Shown in pieces: positions 8,041 through 15,012 of a stretch of DNA of 29,780 nt; within the stretch, counting starts at the first letter, position 1; each line of letters begins with the position of its first letter. Where the stretch lies: assembly GCA_030833145.1 (NCBI GenBank), contig JAURHT010000009.1, positions 1 through 29,780 on the forward strand, given 5' to 3'. The notes beneath the pieces were generated by a model. That model searched no databases. It was not told where the DNA came from and saw nothing but the letters and a program-made list of their open reading frames with translations. The stretch comes from Aquirufa sp. GTDB taxonomy: Bacteria > Bacteroidota > Bacteroidia > Cytophagales > Spirosomataceae. The translations under genes were made by a program, and so were the position numbers.

Positions 8041-10470
8041 ATGAAATTAATTGCATTATTACTAGTTTGTTCGTTTACGGCTTTTGGCCAAAATTCCTTA
8101 CACCTCCGCCTTCAGGATTCTAATAAAGAAGCACTGCCATTTGCTACGGTTCTATTAAAGAAATCGGTTGATTCAAGCCTGGTAAAAGGAATGAATACTG
8201 ACGAGAACGGAGAATTGCGTGTCTCTAAATTACCCCTGGGCAAATTCACCTTAACCCTACAATCGACTGGTTTCAAACCAACGAAAATCGCCTTAGATGA
8301 GATATCAGCGGATACTCAAATCGAATTAGGGGTCATCACATTGCAGCCTTTAAGCACCGAATTAGCAGAAGTGAAAGTGACGGCCACGAAACCGTTCATC
8401 GAAAAAAAGCTAGATAAGACCATCGTTAACGTGGAGAATTCTGCGATGGCGGCTGGAAATACCACTATGGAATTACTGGAGCGTTCACCGGGTGTGATCG
8501 TGGATAAAGATGGCAACATTTCCCTTAGAGGAAAATCGGGTGCTGCCATTATGATTGATGGAAAGATCTCTTATTTGAGTGGAGCTGACTTAGCCAATTA
8601 TTTAAAGAATTTACCGGCTGATCAGGTCTCACAATTGGAAATTATGGCAAACCCTTCTTCCCGCTATGATGCAGCTGGTACGGGTGGCATTATCAATATC
8701 AAGCTGAAGAAGAATTCCAATATTGGACTTAATGGGTCAGCGAACGCGACTTTAGCACAAGGGGTTTATTCCCGTCAAAGTACCGGGGTGAATTTGAACT
8801 ACCGGAAGAATGGCTGGAACTGGTTTGGGAATGGTTCAGTGGTGAATCGAACAACCTTAGAGCGCAATTATTTAACCCGTTATTTTAGAACCCAAAACGA
8901 AGTTTGGGAGAATGGATATGGTTTTAAAAATGAAAATCAAACGACGCAATTGAAAGGTGGCGTGGACTGGTATTACTCGAAGAAAACGACCGTGGGTATT
9001 TTGGTCTCTGGAAATATCAACCAATATACGTTGAACAATGGGTTGAATCAGACGATTCAATATACCAGCGCCGGTGCCGCTTTGACTCGATTAAATACCT
9101 ACAATAATGTGGGCAATCCGAGTCACAATTACGCAGCTAATTTCAACTTCAAGCATAGCTATGATAGCACGGGGCGCGAATTAACGATTGACCTAGACTA
9201 TGCGCGATTTGTGGATAATAGCGGTTCTACCTTGCGTTCCCAGTTTCAGCGCGGGGATTTTAGCATCCTGCGTCCTGACTCCCTTTTATTGAATAATGCC
9301 AAATCTCTTGTGGATCAATATTCCTTCAAATTAGATTACGTCCTTCCCTCCTTCTTGAAATCGAAATGGGGCACGGGATTGAAATCATCTTATGTGAAAA
9401 CGGATAACGATTTACGCTTTCAGGGCAAGAACGATGGGGATGCTAATTTTACTTTTTTAACAGGCCAAAGTAACCACTTCGTCTACACCGAACAAATTCA
9501 CGCCGCCTACCTGAACACGGAACGTGCCATCGGTAAATTCAGCTACCAAATTGGATTACGCGGAGAATGGACTGTAGCGGATGGATTGTCTCAAGCTTAC
9601 ACAGCTAACTCAAAAGATTCCATTTTCCACCGTGACTACGCGCAGTTATTTCCGAGTGCTTTTTTGCAGTATGACCTATCTAAAAACCACAGCCTTGGCT
9701 TGAATTATTCGCGTCGCATCGACCGTCCGAGTTATGGGGATTTGAATCCATTTGTGTTCTTTTTGGACAACTATACATTCAAAGTGGGTAATCCGATGTT
9801 AACTCCTCAACTAACAAACTCGTTGGAATTTAGCCATACCTATATGGGGGCTTTCAGCACGATTTTGGGCTATAGCCACACCACAAATGTGATCACAGAA
9901 ATATTAAAGCAAGACACGCAAGCTAGAAAATCGTATCAGACAACCGCTAACATGGCGGAAAGAACTAATTATAGCCTAGGATTCTCCCTACCTATTCCAC
10001 TCGCCAAATGGTGGTCGACTAATAACGACATCTACTTTAACCGTGCGGAATTAGTCGGGAAAGTAGAAAATGCTAGCCTCAGTCCGGTTAATAATCAATT
10101 TTACATCAGTTCAAATCACATCTTCACTTTACCAAAGGCCTATCGCCTCGAAATTGGCGGCAATTACTTCTCTGGTGGTTTAGAGAGTGCCTTTATTTTT
10201 GGAGCAGGAGGAGCACTTAATTTAGGTATCCAAAAAACGGTGATGAACAAACGCGGTGTCATCCGCCTCAATGCGCAAGACGTACTTTATACCTCTAACC
10301 CAGATGTGTTTATCAAATACGGGGATCTTGATATCGTGGTTCGACCGAGAAATGATTCACGCGTTGTTCGGTTGAACTTCACGTACCGTTTTGGAAATAT
10401 GGCTATTAAGGGGGCTAGGGAGAGAGCGACGGGGTTAGAGGCGGAGAAGAGTAGGGTTAAATCGAAATAA
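8041..10470 (+). CDS. TonB-dependent receptor-like outer-membrane barrel (OMP_b-brl_3 type)
   Basis: I place the start at the ATG at 8041 (809 residues) because a signal peptide (MKLIALLLVCSFTAFGQ) begins there; the frame is open 11 codons further up. Residues about 18-105 form a carboxypeptidase-regulatory-like beta-sandwich (LPFATVLLKK, LPLGKFTLTLQSTGF), about 110-235 a plug domain (LLERSPGVIVDKDGNISLRG, MIDGK, QVSQLEIMANPSSRYDAAGT, GGIINIKLKK), and the rest an outer-membrane barrel with RIDRPSYGDLNPF typical of the OMP_b-brl_3 family. No SusD-like partner is adjacent, so a SusCD nutrient pair is not supported; the ligand is unknown. It is convergent with a second receptor of the same type and flanked on both sides by the hairpin elements. 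The charged tail (after residue about 785) is low in complexity. Confidence 0.92.
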   Translation: MKLIALLLVCSFTAFGQNSLHLRLQDSNKEALPFATVLLKKSVDSSLVKGMNTDENGELRVSKLPLGKFTLTLQSTGFKPTKIALDEISADTQIELGVITLQPLSTELAEVKVTATKPFIEKKLDKTIVNVENSAMAAGNTTMELLERSPGVIVDKDGNISLRGKSGAAIMIDGKISYLSGADLANYLKNLPADQVSQLEIMANPSSRYDAAGTGGIINIKLKKNSNIGLNGSANATLAQGVYSRQSTGVNLNYRKNGWNWFGNGSVVNRTTLERNYLTRYFRTQNEVWENGYGFKNENQTTQLKGGVDWYYSKKTTVGILVSGNINQYTLNNGLNQTIQYTSAGAALTRLNTYNNVGNPSHNYAANFNFKHSYDSTGRELTIDLDYARFVDNSGSTLRSQFQRGDFSILRPDSLLLNNAKSLVDQYSFKLDYVLPSFLKSKWGTGLKSSYVKTDNDLRFQGKNDGDANFTFLTGQSNHFVYTEQIHAAYLNTERAIGKFSYQIGLRGEWTVADGLSQAYTANSKDSIFHRDYAQLFPSAFLQYDLSKNHSLGLNYSRRIDRPSYGDLNPFVFFLDNYTFKVGNPMLTPQLTNSLEFSHTYMGAFSTILGYSHTTNVITEILKQDTQARKSYQTTANMAERTNYSLGFSLPIPLAKWWSTNNDIYFNRAELVGKVENASLSPVNNQFYISSNHIFTLPKAYRLEIGGNYFSGGLESAFIFGAGGALNLGIQKTVMNKRGVIRLNAQDVLYTSNPDVFIKYGDLDIVVRPRNDSRVVRLNFTYRFGNMAIKGARERATGLEAEKSRVKSK

Positions 10471-10473
10471 CAA

Positions 10474-10540
10474 TGCGCTGAGAATATGGCTACTAAAATT
10501 GCTCTACGCGATAATTTTTGGTAGCCATATTCTCAGCACA
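10474..10540 (+). repeat. Hairpin element B (conserved-loop, variable-stem family)
   Basis: Outer arms at 10474-10493 and 10521-10540 are complementary over 20 bases with one mismatch (C versus A at the third base). The 27-base core (10494-10520) is T, AAAATT, loop GCTCTACGCGAT (10501-10512), AATTTT, TG. The core matches element A except at the stem pair G-C changed to A-T and one neighbouring base; the arms share nothing with those of A, C or D. It begins four bases after the stop codon of the upstream receptor gene. Confidence 0.87.
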
Positions 10541-10581
10541 TTTCTTATTTCAACTCTTTACTCTCTTATCTCTAATCTAAG

Positions 10582-10609
10582 AAAGAGAGAGAAGATTAAA
10601 CCGAAATGC
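10582..10609 (+). repeat. 28-base direct repeat, copy 1
   Basis: A purine-rich 28-mer (starts AAAGAGAGAG, ends CCGAAATGC) that recurs exactly at 10697-10724. The likeness continues beyond the 28 bases: TAAAAATA here against GTAAAAATATC in copy 2, where it runs into element D. Copy 1 may therefore be the broken left half of a D-like element. Confidence 0.85.
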
Positions 10610-10621
10610 TAAAAATAACTC

Positions 10622-10686
10622 GTTTGTTTAAACGTAAATCTAAAATTGCGCTGCGCGATAATTTTGTGATTTACGTTTAAACAAAC
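10622..10686 (+). repeat. Hairpin element C (conserved-loop, variable-stem family)
   Basis: Outer arms at 10622-10640 and 10668-10686 are perfectly complementary over 19 bp. The 27-base core (10641-10667) is T, AAAATT, loop GCGCTGCGCGAT (10648-10659), AATTTT, GT. The loop differs from A and B at two sites (T to G and A to G). It lies between the two copies of the 28-base direct repeat. Confidence 0.87.
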
Positions 10687-10696
10687 TCTCTGAAAT

Positions 10697-10724
10697 AAAG
10701 AGAGAGAAGATTAAACCGAAATGC
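10697..10724 (+). repeat. 28-base direct repeat, copy 2
   Basis: Exact second copy of 10582-10609. Its last 11 bases (10714-10724) also serve as the outer arm of element D. A shorter related string (GAGAAGA ... TTAAATCGAAAT) is present at the end of the receptor gene around 10444-10468, which might mean that the repeat derives from that gene end; this is weak. Confidence 0.8.
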
Positions 10725-10760
10725 GTAAAAATATCGCGCAGCGCATTTTTAGCATTCGTT
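10714..10760 (-). repeat. Hairpin element D (reverse orientation, imperfect outer stem)
   Basis: Read on the minus strand, the 27-base core (plus 10725-10751) is T, AAAAAT, loop GCGCTGCGCGAT (plus 10733-10744), ATTTTT, AC. The loop is identical to that of element C while the stem has changed on both sides (AAAATT/AATTTT to AAAAAT/ATTTTT), a compensatory change. The outer stem is weaker: AATGC/GCATT pairs perfectly and continues only with bulges. Confidence 0.8.
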
Positions 10761-10771
10761 TTAAGCTTCGA

Positions 10772-10796
10772 CTTTATTCTTTATGCTTTATGCTCT
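10772..10796. repeat. CTTTATG short-repeat run
   Basis: CTTTATTCTTTATGCTTTATG-type words, the third run of the family also seen at 7861-7890 and 7941-7973. All three sit beside hairpin structures downstream of genes. Confidence 0.6.
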
Positions 10797-10853
10797 ACGA
10801 AGACGAGATAGAATTGGATGATTAAAAATCATCCAATTCTATCTCGTCTTCGT
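10797..10853. terminator. 27-bp perfect palindrome spanning the receptor gene's 3' end
   Basis: Arms 10797-10823 and 10827-10853 are exact reverse complements with a three-base AAA loop. The right arm is the coding sequence for the last eight or nine codons of the minus-strand receptor gene, and its stop codon (10822-10824) falls at the tip. The left arm is a pure inverted copy downstream of the gene. In RNA this would be a very stable hairpin at the 3' end; there is no T-tract after it, so a role as terminator or 3' end protector is inferred. Confidence 0.75.
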
Positions 10854-12927
10854 TAATCCTCTTCCTCTCCCTAGCTTCTTTCATCTTCTTGCTTTCAAAC
10901 TTATAGCTAAACCCGATATAGTAAATACGGGTTTCTTTCTTGCGTTCGAGGTCGCTGACAAAACCGAAAGGACGGGAATCGTAGATCGTTTTTTGGGTGT
11001 TAAATAAATCGTTAATCCGAGCATTAATGGTGAGCCTTCCTAAGTCTTTTTTCAAACCCAGATCTACGGTATAATATGGATTGATGATTCCCAAAGGGTT
11101 TATTTGAACAGACTGGTATATTCCCGAAAGCTGGGCTGACCAATTGTTTTTCCATTTGAATTGCTGGTTCAAACGAGAGTTCCAGCTCCAGCGGTTCTCA
11201 GAAACTTGCGTCCCATTAATCAAACCTTGCAAATCGGTCTGGTAGACGGAGGAACTGAGGGTTATTTTAAAAGCCTTTGAAACAGACCAGGTGCTGAGAT
11301 TCTCGAAACCCCAGGCACGGGATTTGGAGATATTCTCATACCGCGTCAAGGTCGTATCTCCATCTAAAAAGGTTCTCACACGGCCGACTAATCCGGTGAT
11401 TTCGCGATAAAAAACCGAGTTAGAAACAGAAAGAGATTTAAAATCTTTCACATGTGAAAGTTCGAGCAATAGGGCCTTTTCCGGCTTCAGCGATGGATTT
11501 CCCGCATTCAAATTCAAAGGGTCCGCAAAGGAGATGAACGGATTCAGGGACTTATAACTCGGTCTGGTGATCCGGGAAGAAAGGGCAAACGAAATCGACT
11601 GTGAAGTAGAAATGGGGTGCAAAATGGAAAGTGATGGGAATAGATTCGCATAGTTTTGTTGAACGTCGCCCCCAATTTCTGTGGCCTCGACGCGGAGACC
11701 ACCATCCAATTGAAGGTAACGCGCTTTTTGAGAAATGGAAATATAGGCAGCTTGAATATGTTCTACATACCTAAAGCCATTCGAACGAACGCGATCTTTG
11801 ACATAAATCCCCTCCTTCTGTTTTTCATATAAGAACGAATTTTCAAAGAAACGCGAGTTCAATTTGAACCCATATTCCAGCGAAAGCTTTTTTGAAAAGG
11901 ACTTAGTCCAATCGCCCTGCAATAACAAGGTGGAGTTTGCACTGGAGGCAGATGAACGCTCGTAGCGTACAGGAATGTTTGGATTAGGGGTGTCAAAATC
12001 CCCGTAATAGTAGTGCTGAAAGAATTGATTCGCGTCGGAACCTTGGTTTTGGATCCATAAAAAATCGATCTTTCCGTTTGCGCTAGGACTAAACGATAGG
12101 TTCAAATCAAAGCCTACATCGCGCCCATTCTTATCTGCATCGCGAGCATAAAAGCGGTCTGCAGCATAGCTGAATTCGCTTTTATTGTAGCGCACTTCCG
12201 AATTGTGGTCAGACGATAAACGGCCAATAAATGAAATCCCGAAAGTCCGGTCCTTGCTGAAAGTATAGATCGAATGTAGGCGAATGGATTGGTTGAAATC
12301 GCGGTTGATTTCGTTGGTTGTTTGGGCAATTTGAGAAAAGCCAAAAGGGCTTGGGTTTTCGCGGTAGAGGAACTGGTAATTGTGGCGGATGTTTTGGCGC
12401 AGATTAAGATCTACCAAATGCGTCCAACGTTTGTATCCTTTTGCATAGGTAGCAGAAAGCGCATATTTATCGTTTGTTCCTAGGTTTGAATTCAGACGCA
12501 AGGACTCCGTTTTCGAGCCTTTCTTCAATATGATGTTTAAGATTCCTGAACTTCCTTCAGCGGAATATTTAGCGCCAGGGTTCGAGATAATTTCGATGCG
12601 ATCGATCTGATCTGCTGGATATAGACTCAAAGCATTTGCCCGAGAGGAACTCAAAATTCCGGCTGGTTTCCCATCGAAATAAATGGTTAGATTTTGATTC
12701 CCCCGGTAATTCACATTCCCATCACTGGTCACATAAATGGAGGGAATGTTACTCAACACATCGTACAGATTACCTCCTAAATTCGTCAAATTCGCCCCCA
12801 CCTGAAATACTTTTTTCCCGGGATCGCTCGTTATCTCTGAGCGAATACCGTTAACGCGAACTTCTTGCAAAGTATCTTTCTGAGCAAAGGCAAAGAAGGG
12901 AAAAAGAAGAAAAAGAAACTTATGCAT
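10822..12927 (-). CDS. TonB-dependent receptor-like outer-membrane barrel (second, no N-terminal regulatory domain)
   Basis: A 701-residue protein with a signal peptide (about 1-15, FFAFAQ), then directly a plug domain (about 18-135: VRVNGIRSEITSD, LSNIPSIYVTSDGNVNYRGN, IYFDGKPAGILSS, QIDRIEIISNPGAKYSAEGS, GILNIILKK) and an OMP_b-brl_3 barrel with RITRPSYKSLNPFISF. Compared with the first receptor it lacks the carboxypeptidase-regulatory-like N-terminal domain. The two share the same fold and a similar charged tail (KEARERKR here, KGARERAT there), so they may be distant paralogues. The start overlaps the end of the DUF4956 gene by eight bases, so both are co-transcribed. Its last codons form half of a perfect palindrome. 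Ligand unknown. Confidence 0.9.
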   Translation of the reverse strand: MHKFLFLLFPFFAFAQKDTLQEVRVNGIRSEITSDPGKKVFQVGANLTNLGGNLYDVLSNIPSIYVTSDGNVNYRGNQNLTIYFDGKPAGILSSSRANALSLYPADQIDRIEIISNPGAKYSAEGSSGILNIILKKGSKTESLRLNSNLGTNDKYALSATYAKGYKRWTHLVDLNLRQNIRHNYQFLYRENPSPFGFSQIAQTTNEINRDFNQSIRLHSIYTFSKDRTFGISFIGRLSSDHNSEVRYNKSEFSYAADRFYARDADKNGRDVGFDLNLSFSPSANGKIDFLWIQNQGSDANQFFQHYYYGDFDTPNPNIPVRYERSSASSANSTLLLQGDWTKSFSKKLSLEYGFKLNSRFFENSFLYEKQKEGIYVKDRVRSNGFRYVEHIQAAYISISQKARYLQLDGGLRVEATEIGGDVQQNYANLFPSLSILHPISTSQSISFALSSRITRPSYKSLNPFISFADPLNLNAGNPSLKPEKALLLELSHVKDFKSLSVSNSVFYREITGLVGRVRTFLDGDTTLTRYENISKSRAWGFENLSTWSVSKAFKITLSSSVYQTDLQGLINGTQVSENRWSWNSRLNQQFKWKNNWSAQLSGIYQSVQINPLGIINPYYTVDLGLKKDLGRLTINARINDLFNTQKTIYDSRPFGFVSDLERKKETRIYYIGFSYKFESKKMKEARERKRINEDEIELDDF

Positions 12928-13516
12928 CTAGGTCAAGGGATCCGGACTCATTTTCTTTGGAGAAATAAAACACCCTTAATTGCGCGATTCCACGTTGATA
13001 ATCAACCTTAACGACTTGCACTTTGTGAATAGGATATCCCGTGCGCTCCGCTAAATCTTTTAATAATTCAGTGCGTTCGGCTGGTTTGATTAAACCCAAG
13101 TTATCGTAATTCAAAGTTTGGTAATTCTCGTGGGTCAGCGACAAAGTTCGACCTAATAAAAAAGTCATCGCCACTAATACCGAATTAGCCACTAAAAGCA
13201 TCTCAATGTTCACTAAAGAGGCCAAAGAGTTAATAATTCCCAGCGTCACCACTAAGAAAAAATAGCCCATTTCACCGATAGGCACCGTCACTGTGCGGTA
13301 GCGAAACATCGAAAAAAGGGCAAATAATCCGAAGGCAAAACCAAACTTCAAATCAGCCTCCGCTAACAAATAACAGAGCACAAAGAGGATGGTATTAAAT
13401 AAGAAAAAGGTGAAAACGAAGTCGTTATTCCGGTATTTAGGATAATAAATAAAACGCACTACGATGAACGTAAACAATAAATTCAGGGCGTAACGAATCA
13501 AAAAGGTTTCTAGCAT
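12920..13516 (-). CDS. DUF4956 family membrane protein
   Basis: A 198-residue protein with about four membrane segments (roughly 8-25, 33-52, 57-70 and 84-120) followed by a soluble C-terminal domain of about 75 residues. The string LFSMFRYRTVTVPIGEMGYFF (the FRYRT core at residues 71-75) is the hallmark of DUF4956. The molecular function of the family is not known to me; members often lie near polyphosphate-polymerase-like (VTC) or CotH genes, neither of which is here. Instead it is first in a two-gene unit with a TonB-type receptor (eight-base overlap), which suggests a link to the envelope. An exact -7 box lies just upstream on its strand. Confidence 0.85.
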   Translation of the reverse strand: MLETFLIRYALNLLFTFIVVRFIYYPKYRNNDFVFTFFLFNTILFVLCYLLAEADLKFGFAFGLFALFSMFRYRTVTVPIGEMGYFFLVVTLGIINSLASLVNIEMLLVANSVLVAMTFLLGRTLSLTHENYQTLNYDNLGLIKPAERTELLKDLAERTGYPIHKVQVVKVDYQRGIAQLRVFYFSKENESGSLDLDA

Positions 13517-13533
13517 TTGTTTTTATTTATCTT

Positions 13534-13541
13534 CAAATATA
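13534..13541 (-). promoter_or_regulatory. Candidate -7 box for the DUF4956/receptor unit
   Basis: On the minus strand this reads TATATTTG, an exact match to the Bacteroidota -7 consensus TAnnTTTG, about 18 bases before the DUF4956 start codon at 13516. The expected TTTG about 19 bases upstream is missing (TAGG), so the promoter is plausible but not complete. Confidence 0.4.
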
Positions 13542-13617
13542 ACCATTTCCCTTTATCTGCCCTATTTGCCATTTCATCATTTTGAAAAGCACATTCATCG
13601 ACTCCTGATAAAAATCA

Positions 13618-13648
13618 TTTATTTAACGCAGAATTTTGGCTAAATTTC
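13618..13648 (+). promoter_or_regulatory. Candidate promoter of the Rieske/DUF5777/YceI/cytochrome operon
   Basis: TTTA (13618-13621), a 19-base spacer and TAAATTTC (13641-13648) fit the Bacteroidota pattern TTTG-N19-TAnnTTTG with one mismatch in each box. A start of transcription near 13655 would leave a leader of about 15 bases before the ATG at 13670. Confidence 0.45.
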
Positions 13649-13669
13649 CATCGTAAAACCCTAAATAGC

Positions 13670-14101
13670 ATGGAAAATAAAATTAAACGCCACGAATTTT
13701 TGAAATCATTAGGCTTAAAAGGTGCCTCTCTTCTAGCCGTTTATTGCGGCGTATCCTCCCTTTCTTCTTGCACAAACGAATCTGTTACACCTGCAAGTAG
13801 CGTTGACCTCACTTTGGACTTAAATAATGCCACCTACAGCAAACTAAATACGGTAGGTAATTACGTCATTACGAATGGAATTGTCGTTGCTCGAGTTTCT
13901 AGCACCACTTTTGCCGCGGTTACCCAAGTTTGTTCACACGAAAACAAGGCAAATGTTATTTATAGCGGCGGCGGATTTTATTGCACGCAACATGGAGCCA
14001 CTTTTTCTACTACAGGCGCTGGAACGAATGCCAATGGTAGCAGAGGAATTAAAGCCTACCAAACGACCTTATCTGGAACTAACCTTCGCGTATTCTCCTA
14101 A
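13670..14101 (+). CDS. Rieske [2Fe-2S] lipoprotein
   Basis: A 143-residue protein. The N-terminus (KRHEFLKSLGLKGAS) resembles a Tat-like segment with only one Arg, followed by a hydrophobic stretch and a lipobox ending at Cys34 (LSSC), so a periplasm-facing lipoprotein is likely. The Rieske cluster ligands are all visible: C88-S-H90 and C105-T-Q-H108, with GGGFYCTQHGATF typical of the second box. The fold is of the small ferredoxin-like Rieske type, similar to QcrA but with no transmembrane anchor beyond the lipid and no cytochrome b partner nearby. It would carry single electrons. It is first in a four-gene overlapping operon; its stop TAA shares its last A with the next ATG. Tat export is a guess; the Rieske and lipobox calls are strong. 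Confidence 0.92.
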   Translation: MENKIKRHEFLKSLGLKGASLLAVYCGVSSLSSCTNESVTPASSVDLTLDLNNATYSKLNTVGNYVITNGIVVARVSSTTFAAVTQVCSHENKANVIYSGGGFYCTQHGATFSTTGAGTNANGSRGIKAYQTTLSGTNLRVFS

Positions 14102-15012
14102 TGAAAAAACTACTCTTACTTCTTTTTTGTAGCAGTCCACTTTTTGCCCAGGATGATCTTCTCGATATGCTGGAGAAAGAGGATGCGAAGAAAACGACCT
14201 TCACCCAGGCCACCTTCAAAGGTACACGTCTGATTAATGGACAAACGGTGGAAACACTTGCGAAGCAACACCTGAATTTCTGGATCTCTCACCGTTTTGG
14301 ATCTATTAACTCTGGATTCATTGATAATTTTTTGGGTTTAGATGAGGCCAAAATCCGTTTAGGCCTAGAATATTCGTTAACTGACAAATGGCTTTTAGGA
14401 GCTGGGCGCTCGACTATCGAGAAGACCTATGACATCTATTCCAAGTACAAGGTGTTAGCTCAATCGAACAAAATGCCTGTTACCGTTACCTTATATGGAG
14501 GAATGACGACTAATACGATGCCTAGCGGCTACACGACTTCTAGCGGAAATGTGATGCGCTACCAAAATAACTTGCAACGTCAGTCCTATTTTGGGCAAGT
14601 CCTAATTGCACGGAAGTTCAGCGACAAACTTTCTTTACAGCTGATGCCCACGGTATTGCACAACAACAAATCCGAATCTATTTACTTGGATAATAATCTA
14701 GCATCGATGGGATTTGGTGGGCGATATAAACTCACAAATCGCTTGAGTATTTCAGCTGAATACTATAAAAACATCGTCGATAAAGAGGAATATCAAGAAG
14801 GTGCAGGCGTTCCTTATCCTTACCAAGATTCCTTTTCGCTTGGTTTTGATATCGAAACAGGTGGTCACGTTTTTCAATTGCATTTGACGAACTCTCGAGG
14901 GATGACCGAGAAACATTTTATAGGCCAAACCCTAGGAACTTGGGGCGCTGGCGACATCTTTTATGGCTTTAACATGGCCCGTACTTTCAGTTTAGAACCT
15001 AAGAAAAAATGA
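14101..15012 (+). CDS. DUF5777 family outer-membrane beta-barrel protein
   Basis: A 303-residue protein with a signal peptide (about 1-16, SSPLFAQ) and then alternating amphipathic strands with aromatic ends (NFWISHRFGSIN, KIRLGLEYSLTDKWLLGAGRS, YKLTNRLSISAEYYKN, SFSLGFDIETGGHVFQLHLT). It matches my recollection of DUF5777: TLAKQHLNFWISHRFG and DEAKIRLGLEYSLTDKW are typical. The predicted place is the outer membrane; the function is not established. Its position between a Rieske lipoprotein and YceI, with TAATG and ATGA overlaps on either side, suggests that it works with them, perhaps as the outer-membrane part of a redox module (inference). Confidence 0.82.
   Translation: MKKLLLLLFCSSPLFAQDDLLDMLEKEDAKKTTFTQATFKGTRLINGQTVETLAKQHLNFWISHRFGSINSGFIDNFLGLDEAKIRLGLEYSLTDKWLLGAGRSTIEKTYDIYSKYKVLAQSNKMPVTVTLYGGMTTNTMPSGYTTSSGNVMRYQNNLQRQSYFGQVLIARKFSDKLSLQLMPTVLHNNKSESIYLDNNLASMGFGGRYKLTNRLSISAEYYKNIVDKEEYQEGAGVPYPYQDSFSLGFDIETGGHVFQLHLTNSRGMTEKHFIGQTLGTWGAGDIFYGFNMARTFSLEPKKK

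Larger units (their letters stand above)
10471..10821. other. 351-base gene-free convergent stretch holding hairpin elements B, C, D and a 27-bp palindrome
   Basis: This lies between two convergent receptor genes and has no credible gene. In order: element B (10474-10540), a purine-rich direct repeat (10582-10609), element C (10622-10686), the second copy of the direct repeat (10697-10724), element D in reverse orientation (10714-10760), CTTTATG-type short repeats (10772-10796), and a palindrome that includes the end of the minus-strand receptor gene (10797-10853). Over two thirds of the stretch is self-complementary or repeated. Confidence 0.85.

Noticed and set aside
8041..10470. The receptor gene considered as a SusC of a SusCD polysaccharide locus
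   Set aside because: No SusD-like gene is adjacent and the barrel belongs to the OMP_b-brl_3 type rather than the SusC type.
7700..10760. Hairpin elements considered as insertion-sequence ends or integron attC sites
   Set aside because: No transposase or integrase gene is near, the elements are too short to be a MITE with fixed ends, and attC core sites (GTTRRRY) are not present at the right places.
12978..12989. AATTGCGCGATT inside the DUF4956 gene, similar to the hairpin-family core
   Set aside because: It is in coding sequence (GIAQLR), the 12-base loop is incomplete and the flanks are not complementary, so it is chance likeness.
13875..14132. 85-codon frame across the Rieske and DUF5777 junction
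   Set aside because: It overlaps the second Rieske box and the DUF5777 signal peptide in another frame; no features of its own.
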